Part shown: positions 36,693 to 45,613 of the stretch, piece after piece
How positions within the stretch are numbered: position 1 is the stretch's first letter
Layout: every line of letters begins with the position of its first letter
Source of the DNA: JABWAJ01 sp038323375
GTDB lineage: Bacteria > Bacteroidota > Bacteroidia > Chitinophagales > Saprospiraceae
Length of the DNA: 64,000 bases
Assembly: GCA_038323375.1 (NCBI GenBank)
Contig: JBBQGV010000015.1
Coordinates: 13,502 to 77,501 of the forward strand
Reading direction: 5' to 3'
The notes under the pieces: generated by a model
What the model was told of the DNA's origin: nothing
Databases searched by the model: none
Seen by the model: only the letters and a program-made list of their open reading frames with translations
Position numbers and translations under genes: made by a program

Positions 36693-37609
36693 ATGCTGCT
36701 TCAATTTTCAGTTCGGAATTTTAGAACCTTCAAAGACAAAGCCTCTTTGAGCCTGATTGCTTCTAATTATGACAAAGAGACTAGAGCAAGGGATTAGTTA
36801 GGAATAATGCCTTGTTACTCTCCGTTGCTGCGCAATTTAATGATAACATTTCCGAAAACGTTATTACCTGGTTTAACAGCTTAAAAACCATTTCAGGGCT
36901 AAGGGAAGAAGAGTATCAAGGCTATACAATGAATAGAACTCAAGATTCCCAATACAAAGATAAAATACTTGATTTGCTTAAGTTCGCAGACATAGGGATT
37001 CATGATATAAAGCTCAAAATGCTTAATATTGATCAACTCCCCAAAGATATGCCCGATGAATTAAAACAATTATTAACCAAAATAGCCAGAGAAAATGAAA
37101 CTGAAATTTTTTCTGATATTTTAACTTCCCATAAAAAATTTGATGGATCAAAAAAATATGTCGGAGATACTATATTGTCTTTAATTGACGATGAATCCTC
37201 CGGTACACGAAAATTTTTTGCTTTAACAGGGCTTATTTTAGACTCTATTGAAAACGGGCATACCTTAATTGTTGATGAACTGGATGCCAAACTGCATCCA
37301 AATTTAGTCTGTGAGATTGTTGCTCTTTTCAACTCTGGAAAATCCAATGCCAATAATGCACAACTCATTTTCAATACGCACGATACGAATCTCTTAAGCT
37401 CAGGTTTATTTAGGAGAGACCAAATCTGGTTTACAGAAAAAGATAAATTTGGAGCAGCAAAGTTGTATTCCATGGCAGATTTTAAATCTGATGAGGTAAG
37501 GAAAAATGAAGCATTTGAGGAAACCTACCTTAGAGGAAAATATGGAGCTGTTCCTTTTTTGACGCACTTTGATGAATTGACACTACAGAAACCTATTCCT
37601 GCAAAATGA
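36693..37609 (+). pseudogene. AAA15/RloA-like ATPase with the Walker A region deleted
   Basis: ATG 36693 opens MLLQFSVRNFRTFKDKASLS, the standard start of OLD/RloA-type ABC-like ATPases, but stops after 34 codons at 36795. From ~36800 the rest of the protein continues in another frame to 37609: a region beginning NALLLSVAAQFNDNI, then Walker B LIVDELDAKLHPNL and the H loop FNTHDTNLL. The segment with the Walker A P-loop (about 150 residues) is missing. Intact relatives pair with RloB in putative phage-exclusion modules. Without a P-loop the product cannot work as an ATPase. Confidence 0.8.
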
Positions 37610-37743
37610 AAAACAAACAAGCAGATCAAATTGCGGCCAAAAAAAGACATCATGTTCAATTAAAAGAGAAACGAAGAAGCGAACCTTTGCTGGAAAGAAA
37701 TGGATCATTCTCCATCTTGAGGATCATTAGGGAGGCGGGATGA
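37606..37743 (+). pseudogene. 45-codon ORF overlapping the ATPase stop
   Basis: MKNKQADQIAAKKRHHVQLK and then EKRRSEPLLERNGSFSILRI, a basic peptide starting in an ATGA overlap with the ATPase gene and ending in another ATGA overlap with the next ORF. Its position is that of the RloB N-terminus in rloAB pairs. I read it as the leftover 5' end of that gene after an internal deletion, but the sequence itself is too short to prove family. Confidence 0.45.
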
Positions 37744-38006
37744 ACAGAAGTGATTATGATGCTAAAATCAACAACCTTTTAAGACCTTATAACCTTGTTT
37801 ACGATGGAAAGAATAGTAAAATCATCACAGATGATTTTTTTGATCTGCTTGATGGCGTAGATGAAAAAACGAATAAAGAGAGAAAGCTTTTAGCAATCAA
37901 GCGGGCTAAAAGGACTTATGATTTGTTTGATCATACAAATCCGGCAAGTGAAGAATCCTCAACGACTGTATTCAGGCTCGTTGAAGAATTATTGAAATAT
38001 ATTTAA
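37740..38006 (+). pseudogene. RloB-like C-terminal fragment
   Basis: 88 codons. The end, KLLAIKRAKRTYDLFDHTNP, then SSTTVFRLVEELLKYI, resembles the C-terminal end of RloB proteins (AIxxAK...NPSTxVxxLVExL). RloB is normally about 200 residues with a TOPRIM-like core, which is absent. Start codon overlaps the stop of the preceding small ORF. Together with 36693-37743 it suggests an rloAB defence pair that lost the middle of both genes. Confidence 0.5.
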
Positions 38007-38026
38007 TACAACAAACCACACCCTCC

Positions 38027-38388
38027 ATGCCCACTTCCCGCCGCAAATTCATCCGCCAAACTGCTGCTGCCGCCATGGGTACCGGTTTTACAACCATGTT
38101 GCCTTTGGACGCCATTGCACAAATGAGGTGCCGCGTTTCTGCCAATGACAAAATCAATGTTGGCCTCATTGGCTGCAAAGGCATGGGGTGGTCGAACCTG
38201 AGCACCTTGTTGATAAACGTACCCGAAGCCGAGTGCATCGCTTTAGCCGACGTGGATCAAAGCGTGCTGGACGAACGGGCAGAAAAGTCTATTGGGATGC
38301 GGCATCAGGTGCGTTCAAAAACGATACAGAAGCGAATGCTTTGCTCAAAGCAAATTATCAAAATGGCTGGAAATTGCCAAAGAGTTAA
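38027..38388 (+). pseudogene. Gfo/Idh/MocA oxidoreductase with internal deletion
   Basis: The 5' part has a twin-arginine signal (SRRKFIRQTAAAAMGTG) and a Rossmann start (INVGLIGCKGMGWSNL ... CIALADVDQSVLDERA), typical of exported Gfo/Idh/MocA proteins. Around 38288 the frame breaks and the next frame gives VYWDAASGAFKNDTEANALL and NGWKLPKS with stop, the family's C-terminal end. About 300 residues between are missing. Not functional. Confidence 0.8.
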
Positions 38389-38459
38389 CCATTTTTCAAC
38401 AAGACCAACCAAGCGCTTGTTATAGCATTCGTCGCCCCAAAATTAATGTAAGCTGATTT

Positions 38460-39353
38460 ATGATACCGAACTTCAATTTTCAAAAAAAGAGACTGACGCT
38501 GCCTGATCAAACGACCGTGGCTTACTTAGATACCGGGCACGATGCGGCTAAGCCTACCCTCGTCATGGTGCATGGCTTAGGCAACAATGCTTCTGTTTGG
38601 CTCAGGCTGATGGCGCAAATTCAGGGTCAGTACCGCTGTATTGCCTTAGATTTGCCTGCTCATGGAGATTCGCAAGCCTGCACCCAAGCGTGTGGAATTA
38701 ATTATTTTTCAGCAACCGTTGAGGGTCTTATTGAAGGCTTACAATTAGGCCAGGTGATGCTCATGGGCCACTCTATGGGTGGGTTGGTTTCGATCAAAAC
38801 TATTTTGCGAAAGCCCACAGTCGTCAAGCAGTGCATTTTACTTGCCCCTGCTGGTTTTGAAACCTTTACGCTCAAGGAAAAAGCCTGGTTAAAAGCCATT
38901 TATGCGGTATGGATGCTCAAAAAGATGAGTGCAGCACGTATGGAACAGCAAACCAGAGAAAGTTTTTTCCGATTCCCGCCTGATTTTGAGTTTGCCGTAC
39001 AGGAAATTATCGCCATTCGCGAATCTCCGGAGGCATTCGAGGCGTACTGCGAAACGCTGTCTTTGTGCATGAACAGCCTGCTTAATGAGTCGGTTTTTGA
39101 TACCCTTTCCACCATTAGTCTGCCGTGCACTGTATTTTTTGGCATAGAAGACCTGACCATTCCCAACAAAGTCCTTCATCCGAACCTCACAGCCATCGAA
39201 GTAGCCGAGCAGGGGACGCGGAAAATTCCCAATGCCACCCTGCACTTGATTCCTGAATGCGGCCATACCCTCCAATGGGAGGCAGCTGATCAGATTGCTG
39301 ATTTTTTACTAAATTTGGTTAGCTACTCTTCTTCCGCAGGTTCCGGACGCTGA
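38460..39353 (+). CDS. Alpha/beta hydrolase
   Basis: 297 residues of the alpha/beta-hydrolase fold. Oxyanion motif VMVHGLGNNASVW, nucleophile elbow LMGHSMGG with Ser105, acid in FFGIEDLT and His in PECGHTLQWE form a complete triad. Substrate unknown; esterase, lactonase or C-C hydrolase are all possible. The 3' end overlaps the convergent alpha-hydroxy-acid oxidase gene by 35 bases, so it is not part of that minus-strand operon. Confidence 0.9.
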   Translation: MIPNFNFQKKRLTLPDQTTVAYLDTGHDAAKPTLVMVHGLGNNASVWLRLMAQIQGQYRCIALDLPAHGDSQACTQACGINYFSATVEGLIEGLQLGQVMLMGHSMGGLVSIKTILRKPTVVKQCILLAPAGFETFTLKEKAWLKAIYAVWMLKKMSAARMEQQTRESFFRFPPDFEFAVQEIIAIRESPEAFEAYCETLSLCMNSLLNESVFDTLSTISLPCTVFFGIEDLTIPNKVLHPNLTAIEVAEQGTRKIPNATLHLIPECGHTLQWEAADQIADFLLNLVSYSSSAGSGR

Positions 39354-40524
39354 CCTCTTCCCAAGAACGGCAACCGGCTAATCCCAGGGTCAGGTCAATG
39401 TCTGCCAACAAATTCGTGATGACCTCGCGAACGCCTGCTTCCCCGCCTACCGCCAGCGCTAAGGCATAAGGCCGTGCCACCAGTACCGCCTTTGCGCCTA
39501 AGGCCATCGCTTTGAATACGTCTGCGCCACGTCGGATGCCGCTGTCGAACAAGACGGTCAGTTCATCCCCGACGGCATTGGCAATTTCCGGCAATACCAC
39601 CAATGAGCCTACCGCACCATCTACCTGCCTTCCGCCATGATTGGAAACTACGATGCCATCCACGCCATAATCCAACGCTTTTCGGGCATCGTCTATGTGC
39701 TGAATGCCTTTGAGTATGATGGGCATCCGGGTGCAATTCCGGATAACGGACAAGTCGTTCCAAGTTAGGCCCGGCCCGGTAAATACCTTCGTAAAATGGC
39801 GGATGGCTTTGAATTTATTTTGCTCAGGGTCGCCGCCTACGGCCTCCCGGAATACCGGATCGCCGAAGTAATTGGCCAAGCCGTGGCCGTGCAAAAATGG
39901 CAGGTATCCCAGCTGAATATCACGTTCGCGCCAAGCCAAAACCGGGGTATCAAGAGTCACCACTAAGGCCGAATACCCGGCCTCTTCTGCCCTCCGAATG
40001 ACACTCCTTGTAAAATCGTGGTCGCGCCCCCAATACAACTGAAACCAATGTGGGTTTTCTGCGTTTTCCCGGGCGATGTCTTCCATAGGCATAGATGACA
40101 CGTTGCTAACCACTTGTGGCACCTTCATGGAACGCGCAGCACGGGCAACCGCCAATTCAGCTTCCGGGTGTGCAATGGACAATACACCTACCGGCCCGAG
40201 TAATAAGGGAGAAGGCAAGCGCTGTCCAAACAGTGTAACGCCCATATCTGCATTAGAAATATCCACCAACATACGTGGCACAATTTGCCAATCATCCAGC
40301 GCCTCCTGATTGTTGCGCATAGTTGTTTCCCCGCCAGCGCCGCCTGCAATGTAGGCAAAGGCTTCGGGTGTCATTTTTTCCGAGGCTTCTTGAAGTAAGT
40401 CTTCATAAGAAACCGGAAATTTATTTTTCCGGTTGAACAGGCCATTCAGGTAAATGTGCATCTGTCGCTCTACACCAAAGGAAGGGCGCTCCATTTGTAA
40501 GGTATCACCGGTTCTATTTTTCAT
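39319..40524 (-). CDS. FMN-dependent alpha-hydroxy-acid oxidase
   Basis: 401 residues of the glycolate/lactate oxidase TIM-barrel family, closest in look to lactate 2-monooxygenase-like proteins. Seen: N-terminal YEDLLQEASEKMTPEAFAYI, FMN loop LLLGPVGVLSIAHPEAE, catalytic SNHGGRQVDG (His base, Arg) and LFDSGIRRGADVFKAMALGA phosphate-binding loop. It oxidises an L-2-hydroxy acid to the 2-oxo acid with FMN. Its start is two bases from the stop of the barrel protein gene, so it is the last gene of the long minus-strand biosynthetic operon. It may oxidise a hydroxyacyl intermediate, or simply be a hitchhiker. Confidence 0.88.
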   Translation of the reverse strand: MKNRTGDTLQMERPSFGVERQMHIYLNGLFNRKNKFPVSYEDLLQEASEKMTPEAFAYIAGGAGGETTMRNNQEALDDWQIVPRMLVDISNADMGVTLFGQRLPSPLLLGPVGVLSIAHPEAELAVARAARSMKVPQVVSNVSSMPMEDIARENAENPHWFQLYWGRDHDFTRSVIRRAEEAGYSALVVTLDTPVLAWRERDIQLGYLPFLHGHGLANYFGDPVFREAVGGDPEQNKFKAIRHFTKVFTGPGLTWNDLSVIRNCTRMPIILKGIQHIDDARKALDYGVDGIVVSNHGGRQVDGAVGSLVVLPEIANAVGDELTVLFDSGIRRGADVFKAMALGAKAVLVARPYALALAVGGEAGVREVITNLLADIDLTLGLAGCRSWEEVSVRNLRKKSS

Positions 40525-40526
40525 AA

Positions 40527-41819
40527 TTAAAATAGTTTATTTAAATAAAAAACTGCCTGAATAAAATTAATTTCTAATTGATCAAAATGGTATCGTTTGC
40601 CTCCTGTTTGCTCGTTTTGCAGCGTGAGGCCGGGGAAATAGCGAACATTGGTGCGCAGTAAAAAGGATTGGAGGCGATTGGGGCGGATGTCCCATCCAAA
40701 AATATACCCCAATTTCCACTGGTCTTCTTTAGCCTGAAAAGCGGTGCCAGGGTTTAGTGCATCCCCGCCAATGGCCTCCAACCGTTCCCAGCCCGGGCTT
40801 ATTCCAATAAAAGGAACAAACCCCTTGTAATCAAACAAAGATTTGCAAAGGTCTAATGACAAGGCTTTGCGGCGAAACTCCAGCGTACTGCCATAAGCGC
40901 TAATTTCACTGTTGATGCTCCGGTAAGACAGGTTGAGGTGCGCGTCTAATTTGTGGTGATAATAGCCTGCGCCCCATTCTATAAAAACATTCCCCCCCCT
41001 GTGTCGGCCCATATAAGGTGCTACATCGGTTGATTCCTTCAGGAAAAAAGTAGAAGAAACGCCCACTGCTGCTGAAAAGGTATTGAGTTTACCTGCTTTC
41101 CCGAGGCGATCCTCCAGCTCTTTGGTACGGCCATTGAGCAAGTCTTCTTCTGCCGAAACCGTCGTGTCCAGTAAATAACGGTATCCTATTCTGAATTGAA
41201 GTGGGGGCAAACGGAGTGTCGAGGCAGCAACCCGATCGAAATAATAAGTAGCCTTGTTGTTGTACATCCACGTGGCTGACAATTCAAAATAGTGCTTTTT
41301 ATTGGCAATGGTGCTTACCCCGGCATGAATTGGGTAGCTCACTTTATTGTAATTGGAGCCGTCGTCGCTTTTGTCGTCTGTTTTACCGAGGTATCTAAAA
41401 TTCAACGAATTGAAAGACATGCCCACAAAAGGGCTAATTTTTGCGGTATAAGGCGTTTTCCACAAAAAATATCGGAAACCGGTTTCTGTGCCGGTAGCAT
41501 AATCCGTTGTTCGTGTGCCTGATTGCAAATTGAGGATGGGAATGTTGATAAAAAAATCCACTTTCCCCCAAAAATGCATACCGGAAATATTCAGGTGCGT
41601 CGCCGAACGCGGTGCAAAAGAAAGTTTGTCAGGCTCGCTGCCTGCCACACCCGACACCTTCGTTTCCCATGCGGGGGCATATCCGGTATAGATCCCGAAG
41701 CCACTCTGGGCAAAACGGTGTTGGGTTTTAGGAGAAATAACCTCCGAGTTTTCTTGTCCAATGATTATGGTATTGGACACAAACAGCAGGCAGCAGAGCG
41801 AGACAAATAGACGCATCAT
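40527..41819 (-). CDS. Predicted outer-membrane beta-barrel protein
   Basis: 430 residues with a signal peptide (LFVSLCCLLFVSNTIIIGQ) and many alternating amphipathic strands with aromatic girdles (AYGSTLEFRRKALSLDL, NVRYFPGLTLQNE), ending in NKLF; a C-terminal Phe is the usual barrel-assembly signal. No named family recognised. It lies between KS-beta and the hydroxy-acid oxidase in the operon. It could export or display the product, or be a receptor for it. Confidence 0.75.
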   Translation of the reverse strand: MMRLFVSLCCLLFVSNTIIIGQENSEVISPKTQHRFAQSGFGIYTGYAPAWETKVSGVAGSEPDKLSFAPRSATHLNISGMHFWGKVDFFINIPILNLQSGTRTTDYATGTETGFRYFLWKTPYTAKISPFVGMSFNSLNFRYLGKTDDKSDDGSNYNKVSYPIHAGVSTIANKKHYFELSATWMYNNKATYYFDRVAASTLRLPPLQFRIGYRYLLDTTVSAEEDLLNGRTKELEDRLGKAGKLNTFSAAVGVSSTFFLKESTDVAPYMGRHRGGNVFIEWGAGYYHHKLDAHLNLSYRSINSEISAYGSTLEFRRKALSLDLCKSLFDYKGFVPFIGISPGWERLEAIGGDALNPGTAFQAKEDQWKLGYIFGWDIRPNRLQSFLLRTNVRYFPGLTLQNEQTGGKRYHFDQLEINFIQAVFYLNKLF

Positions 41820-41827
41820 GATTGAAT

Positions 41828-43093
41828 TTAATTATATCGACTTAAAATAATGGAAGTTGTATTTCCACCAGCCTGGATGGAGTTGACCATCACCTTTTCC
41901 AAAGGTACGTGTTCCAATGTTTCTCCCGGAATGGTCACCCTGGCATTGGTGGGGTTATTAAAATAACTACCAGCCCAGCCCGTTCCAAGCACTTCTTCGT
42001 TTTGCATCATCAGCGCAGCCGCTACCAGCGAAGTTTGGCCCGAAGCCCCAAAAGTTTCCCCAATAAATGGTTTTATTGTGGTGTAGTAGAGGTCTTCATT
42101 TTTCCAGATTTCATCAATTGCCTTTCCTTCGTATTCGTTGTACTGCCAAGGCAGGCAAGAAGCCCCCACGACACAGTCGATATCCGAAGGCGCAAGCCCT
42201 GACAATTTTAAGCTTTCCTCCATTACGTGTTTGAAGTCGGCCTCATTTTTTTCAAAGAAGAAATTGTCGTGAGCGCCGTCAAAGCCGGTATTGTAATTGA
42301 GTACTTCTGCATAAATATCGGCACCTCTTTCCAGTGCATGGTCTAATTTTTCCAGAACCACAAAGGCCGCAGCTTCGCCAATAACGGTTTTTCGCTCGTT
42401 TTTTGCATAGTCGAGGGCACGTTTGAGGGCCGTTTCCGCAGTTGTATCGGCATTCTCCGAAGGGCAGTCAAGCAAATATCCGCTTTCGTTATAAAAAATC
42501 AAATGAATGTCCCTTATTTCATCAAAACCACCACAAATAATGATGTCGGCATCGTCATTTTTCAGGAGGTCGAAGCCGTAGCAAACGCTGTCTTCCCCCA
42601 TCAGCAAAGAGCTTGAACCCCTGAATTTATAGTACCGCGTGGTGTCGCCCAAGACTGTATTCGACACCGTTTTTGTGAAGTCGAAAGGACTGGCTTTGCG
42701 CGGACCTTCGCGAAACAGCTTTTCCAGATAGGCTTCAACGGCTGCATTGGCCGCCATTGACGTATTCAGAATCAGGCCAATCCGATCTGGTGAAAGCTGG
42801 TTGCCTTCCAGTTTGGCACTTTTGACTGCCGTTTGGCACCCCAACATGGCGAGTTGGGAGTACCGGAGTGGAAATGGCGCTTTCAAATCGGCAAAATATT
42901 CTTTGATGTTGATTTCCGGACACGGATAAAAATATGTCTGATCCAGCCCTGATTCGTTCCAGGTGTTTTTGATAACGACCCCACTTTGTCCGGACTTGAG
43001 GCTTTGGTAATAAGTTTCAGCGCCAATGCCGATGCTGGAGACCATGCCTACTCCTGTGATAACGATGCGTTCATTTTGTGGTATAGATTTCAT
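41828..43093 (-). CDS. KS-beta / chain-length-factor-like ketosynthase homologue
   Basis: 421 residues of the thiolase/ketosynthase fold, starting IVITGVGMVSSIGIGAETY. None of the three catalytic residues is kept: the Cys loop reads GSSSLLMGEDSVCYGF instead of STACASG, the first His motif is VVGASCLPWQY instead of NAHGTAT, and the second is FIGETFGASGQ instead of IGHALGAAG. Such inactive partners (KS-beta or CLF) pair with an active KS-alpha in type II polyketide, aryl-polyene and polyene systems and set chain length. The matching KS-alpha is at 50165-51370 in the same operon. Five bases downstream of the dehydratase gene. Confidence 0.85.
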   Translation of the reverse strand: MKSIPQNERIVITGVGMVSSIGIGAETYYQSLKSGQSGVVIKNTWNESGLDQTYFYPCPEINIKEYFADLKAPFPLRYSQLAMLGCQTAVKSAKLEGNQLSPDRIGLILNTSMAANAAVEAYLEKLFREGPRKASPFDFTKTVSNTVLGDTTRYYKFRGSSSLLMGEDSVCYGFDLLKNDDADIIICGGFDEIRDIHLIFYNESGYLLDCPSENADTTAETALKRALDYAKNERKTVIGEAAAFVVLEKLDHALERGADIYAEVLNYNTGFDGAHDNFFFEKNEADFKHVMEESLKLSGLAPSDIDCVVGASCLPWQYNEYEGKAIDEIWKNEDLYYTTIKPFIGETFGASGQTSLVAAALMMQNEEVLGTGWAGSYFNNPTNARVTIPGETLEHVPLEKVMVNSIQAGGNTTSIILSRYN

Positions 43094-43098
43094 AATAT

Positions 43099-43584
43099 TT
43101 AGCTAGGTTTGGTAAGGTGAACGGTAATATTTCCTTTAGCGACTACTTCGTTTTGTGCATCCAGTACTTTTCCGTCATATACCGAAAAGTCCATGAATTT
43201 TTGCTTAATGAATACAACTATTGTAAGCTCTGAATTCGGAAAAACCGGTTTAACAAAGGTGGTTTTATCAATTTTAATGGCCCGGCCCATCATTTTTTTA
43301 TCCGATATATTTTCTCCCGATGCAGTACCGATCTGGTTTTCGATCATTTCCATCCGGCCAAAAAGACCGCATGTTTGGAACATCATTTCTACCAGAATAA
43401 CCCCCGGCAGCATGGGATAACCCGGAAAATGGCCCTTAAAAAAAGGCATGTCGGCGTTTACCTGTGTTTTGGCGGTGAGCGAGACACCGGGTTCGTAGCT
43501 TACAATTTCGTCCACCAGCAACATGGGTGGGCGGTGTGGCAATAAAGTTGCCGGTTTGGGAAAAGTCAAGGTATTCGTACTCAT
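43099..43584 (-). CDS. FabZ-like 3-hydroxyacyl-ACP dehydratase
   Basis: 161 residues, one hot-dog fold. Keeps LLPHRPPMLLVDEI and GHFPGYPMLPGVILVEMM, with the FabZ catalytic His and Glu. It removes water from 3-hydroxyacyl-ACP to give trans-2-enoyl-ACP. Its start overlaps the phosphopantetheinyl transferase stop by four bases. No enoyl reductase is in the cluster, so double bonds made here might stay in the product unless a host FabI acts. Confidence 0.9.
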   Translation of the reverse strand: MSTNTLTFPKPATLLPHRPPMLLVDEIVSYEPGVSLTAKTQVNADMPFFKGHFPGYPMLPGVILVEMMFQTCGLFGRMEMIENQIGTASGENISDKKMMGRAIKIDKTTFVKPVFPNSELTIVVFIKQKFMDFSVYDGKVLDAQNEVVAKGNITVHLTKPS

Positions 43585-44357
43585 ATTGTTTGTAATATTT
43601 TTGTAGATACTGAAATTTGATCTAATATAGAACGAGACAAATCTGCTTCTGAAAAATGTCGAACATCCATTAAAAATTGATTTTTACTGGCTACCCAGCA
43701 TAAATAATCCCTGTCTATTTGTACCGATTTAAGTATGTATTCCTTGCGGCTGGTCAAGGCTGCGTCCATATCCCGAAGCCCTTTGCCCGAGCATTTCACC
43801 TGTGCTTCTAATGCTGTCCAGTCTTCTATGTTGATGGAATCTGCGTGCGTAGTCAGCCCTTTGACGGCTTGTCCGAAGCGCAAAAAACTGCTTCGGTCTT
43901 TTTTGCACTGTACGTCAATGCCTACAATGCCTTCGTAGTTGATGGCACAAGCAATCAAATCCCGGGAATGAGACAGGTTAAAGTCAAAATCCCCTACCCG
44001 GATAAATGGCCGTCCAAGTGCATCGTATTGCATCGGAAAACTGGCAGGCGATGCATCGGGATATACTTCGCGGAGGCCTTCGTACACCAACAATTTACTC
44101 AGGATCGATTTTAGCCGGTCAGCATGTTTTAAGTAGCGACTCCACCGATTCCGGATGGCTTCCGGAAACAAAGTCGCGTATGCCAGTAACAGATCCTGAA
44201 AAGAATTACTTTTTTCATAATAAGCATAACATAATAAATTCGCCAAAGGTAACTTGCCGTTGCTCTTCAATGAGTGCCGTACAATTGGCAAGAGACCGGT
44301 GCTTGTCGCGAAATACCTGAACGAAGTCTTTCTGTACAATTTCTGAATATTCTGCAA
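43581..44357 (-). CDS. Sfp-type 4'-phosphopantetheinyl transferase
   Basis: 258 residues. Motifs: FNLSHSRDLIACAI, GIVGIDVQ and WTALEAQVKCSGKGL, corresponding to the Sfp-family NxSHS, GxDxE and WxxKEAxxKxxGKG boxes (with Gln for Glu and Leu for Lys). It loads CoA-derived phosphopantetheine onto the carrier-protein Ser, here most likely the ACP at 49860-50141. A dedicated transferase implies a system separate from primary fatty-acid synthesis. ATGA-type overlap with the dehydratase gene. Confidence 0.85.
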   Translation of the reverse strand: MQNIQKLYRKTSFRYFATSTGLLPIVRHSLKSNGKLPLANLLCYAYYEKSNSFQDLLLAYATLFPEAIRNRWSRYLKHADRLKSILSKLLVYEGLREVYPDASPASFPMQYDALGRPFIRVGDFDFNLSHSRDLIACAINYEGIVGIDVQCKKDRSSFLRFGQAVKGLTTHADSINIEDWTALEAQVKCSGKGLRDMDAALTSRKEYILKSVQIDRDYLCWVASKNQFLMDVRHFSEADLSRSILDQISVSTKILQTI

Positions 44358-44387
44358 GTTTGTAGCTATAAGTATCCATTGATCTAT

Positions 44388-45599
44388 CTATTTATGAATT
44401 TCCAAAACGCCTATATTCAGTAGGTCTCTAATAAAAATTGATTCAAAGCCTTCTTCTTCCATCTCTTGTTTGAGCTTTATTGACATTTTAAAAAGGCTTT
44501 TAAAGCAAGGCTCTGTCAGTTGAAAACACTGGTATGTGCGCTTGTTCAATAAAAAACAGTCATTTTCAATCATAAATAAGCCAAAATTGGTTTTATTAAA
44601 CTTCAATTGGGTATTAGCTGGTAAATCTGCATAATTAGCGGTGCTAATGTCTCGGGTAGTACTCACTTCCGGCGGTAAATATTTGTGCAGATAAAGCCAT
44701 GTTTCCCATTGATCGTAGTATTGTATCAGATATTTTTCCAGCTCACTGTATAACTTGCGGGTTACTTCCGGGATGTATTCTTTGGGAGCTCCGGCCCACT
44801 CTTTGGGGTCTATTTTAGGCAAAAGCAAGACTTTTGGAGGTTTTCTTTCCTCATCCGGATAATAAGAAATCACGGGAATAATCGGGCGTTTGTTCATCCA
44901 GGAAATGGCTGCAATCCCTTTTCGGGAATTGATTTCCTGGCCAAAAAATGGAATTCTTAAATGAAACTGTTCTGACTTGTGGAAAATACCGCCCCCACCA
45001 GTATTGCCGTCAATGTAGGCAATAATGGATTTGCCTTCATAAAGGCATTTTGAAAGCGTCATGGCAATATTAGGCGACTCTGCGTTCAAAAGATCAAAAA
45101 ACGCAGTTACTCCAAATGCTTTGTGTATCTCGGCCACCTTTTTCCGGATGCTGTCTCCCTGACGATGGTAGGTGTTTTCATCTACAATCAAAACAAAATC
45201 AAGACCTTTACTTGCCACAATGCCGATAACCGACCGATAAGACCCCAGGTGGTAGGTACAAATAACCGCCGGGAAATTTTCGGGTGCTAAAGCAGCTTCT
45301 GCACCGACTACGTCCAAGCGGTCAATTAATTCCGGCATCCCGGTTTCTTCATTGAGCAGGGCACGGCCGTAAAGCAGCTTCAAATAAATATCTTCGTATG
45401 CTGACGCTGGTATGTGGGGCAAAAATCGTTCCAGATTTGCCGTCAGAAATGTAAAATCCTTTAGTTGTAGCTGATCGAATTTCCGCTGTTCCCGCAATTG
45501 GATTTCTTGCCTCAACCCTTTGTAGCTCTCCACGTGTGGAAGGACGTTCGGGCTTTTATTTGAACCAGATTGAAATACAGGTATCGTTTCGACTGTCAT
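44388..45599 (-). CDS. LpxL/LPLAT-like acyltransferase with PqqD-like C-terminal domain
   Basis: 403 residues. The first ~310 resemble lauroyl/myristoyl acyltransferases: FPAVICTYHLGSYRS (the His of the HX4(D/E) motif is kept but Arg stands at the acidic position), IIAYIDGNTGGGGIFH, and WMNKRPIIPVISYYPDE. The last ~85 residues (FGLFMIENDCFLLNKRTYQC, then FQLTEPCFKSLF) look like a PqqD-fold RiPP recognition element, unusual for this enzyme family. Proposed role: move an acyl chain from the ACP to the precursor peptide, steered by the recognition domain. No typical membrane anchor at the N-terminus. Followed by the transferase gene; preceded by the arginase-like gene (14-bp gap). Confidence 0.75.
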   Translation of the reverse strand: MTVETIPVFQSGSNKSPNVLPHVESYKGLRQEIQLREQRKFDQLQLKDFTFLTANLERFLPHIPASAYEDIYLKLLYGRALLNEETGMPELIDRLDVVGAEAALAPENFPAVICTYHLGSYRSVIGIVASKGLDFVLIVDENTYHRQGDSIRKKVAEIHKAFGVTAFFDLLNAESPNIAMTLSKCLYEGKSIIAYIDGNTGGGGIFHKSEQFHLRIPFFGQEINSRKGIAAISWMNKRPIIPVISYYPDEERKPPKVLLLPKIDPKEWAGAPKEYIPEVTRKLYSELEKYLIQYYDQWETWLYLHKYLPPEVSTTRDISTANYADLPANTQLKFNKTNFGLFMIENDCFLLNKRTYQCFQLTEPCFKSLFKMSIKLKQEMEEEGFESIFIRDLLNIGVLEIHK

Positions 45600-45613
45600 A
45601 CGTATTGCTATTT

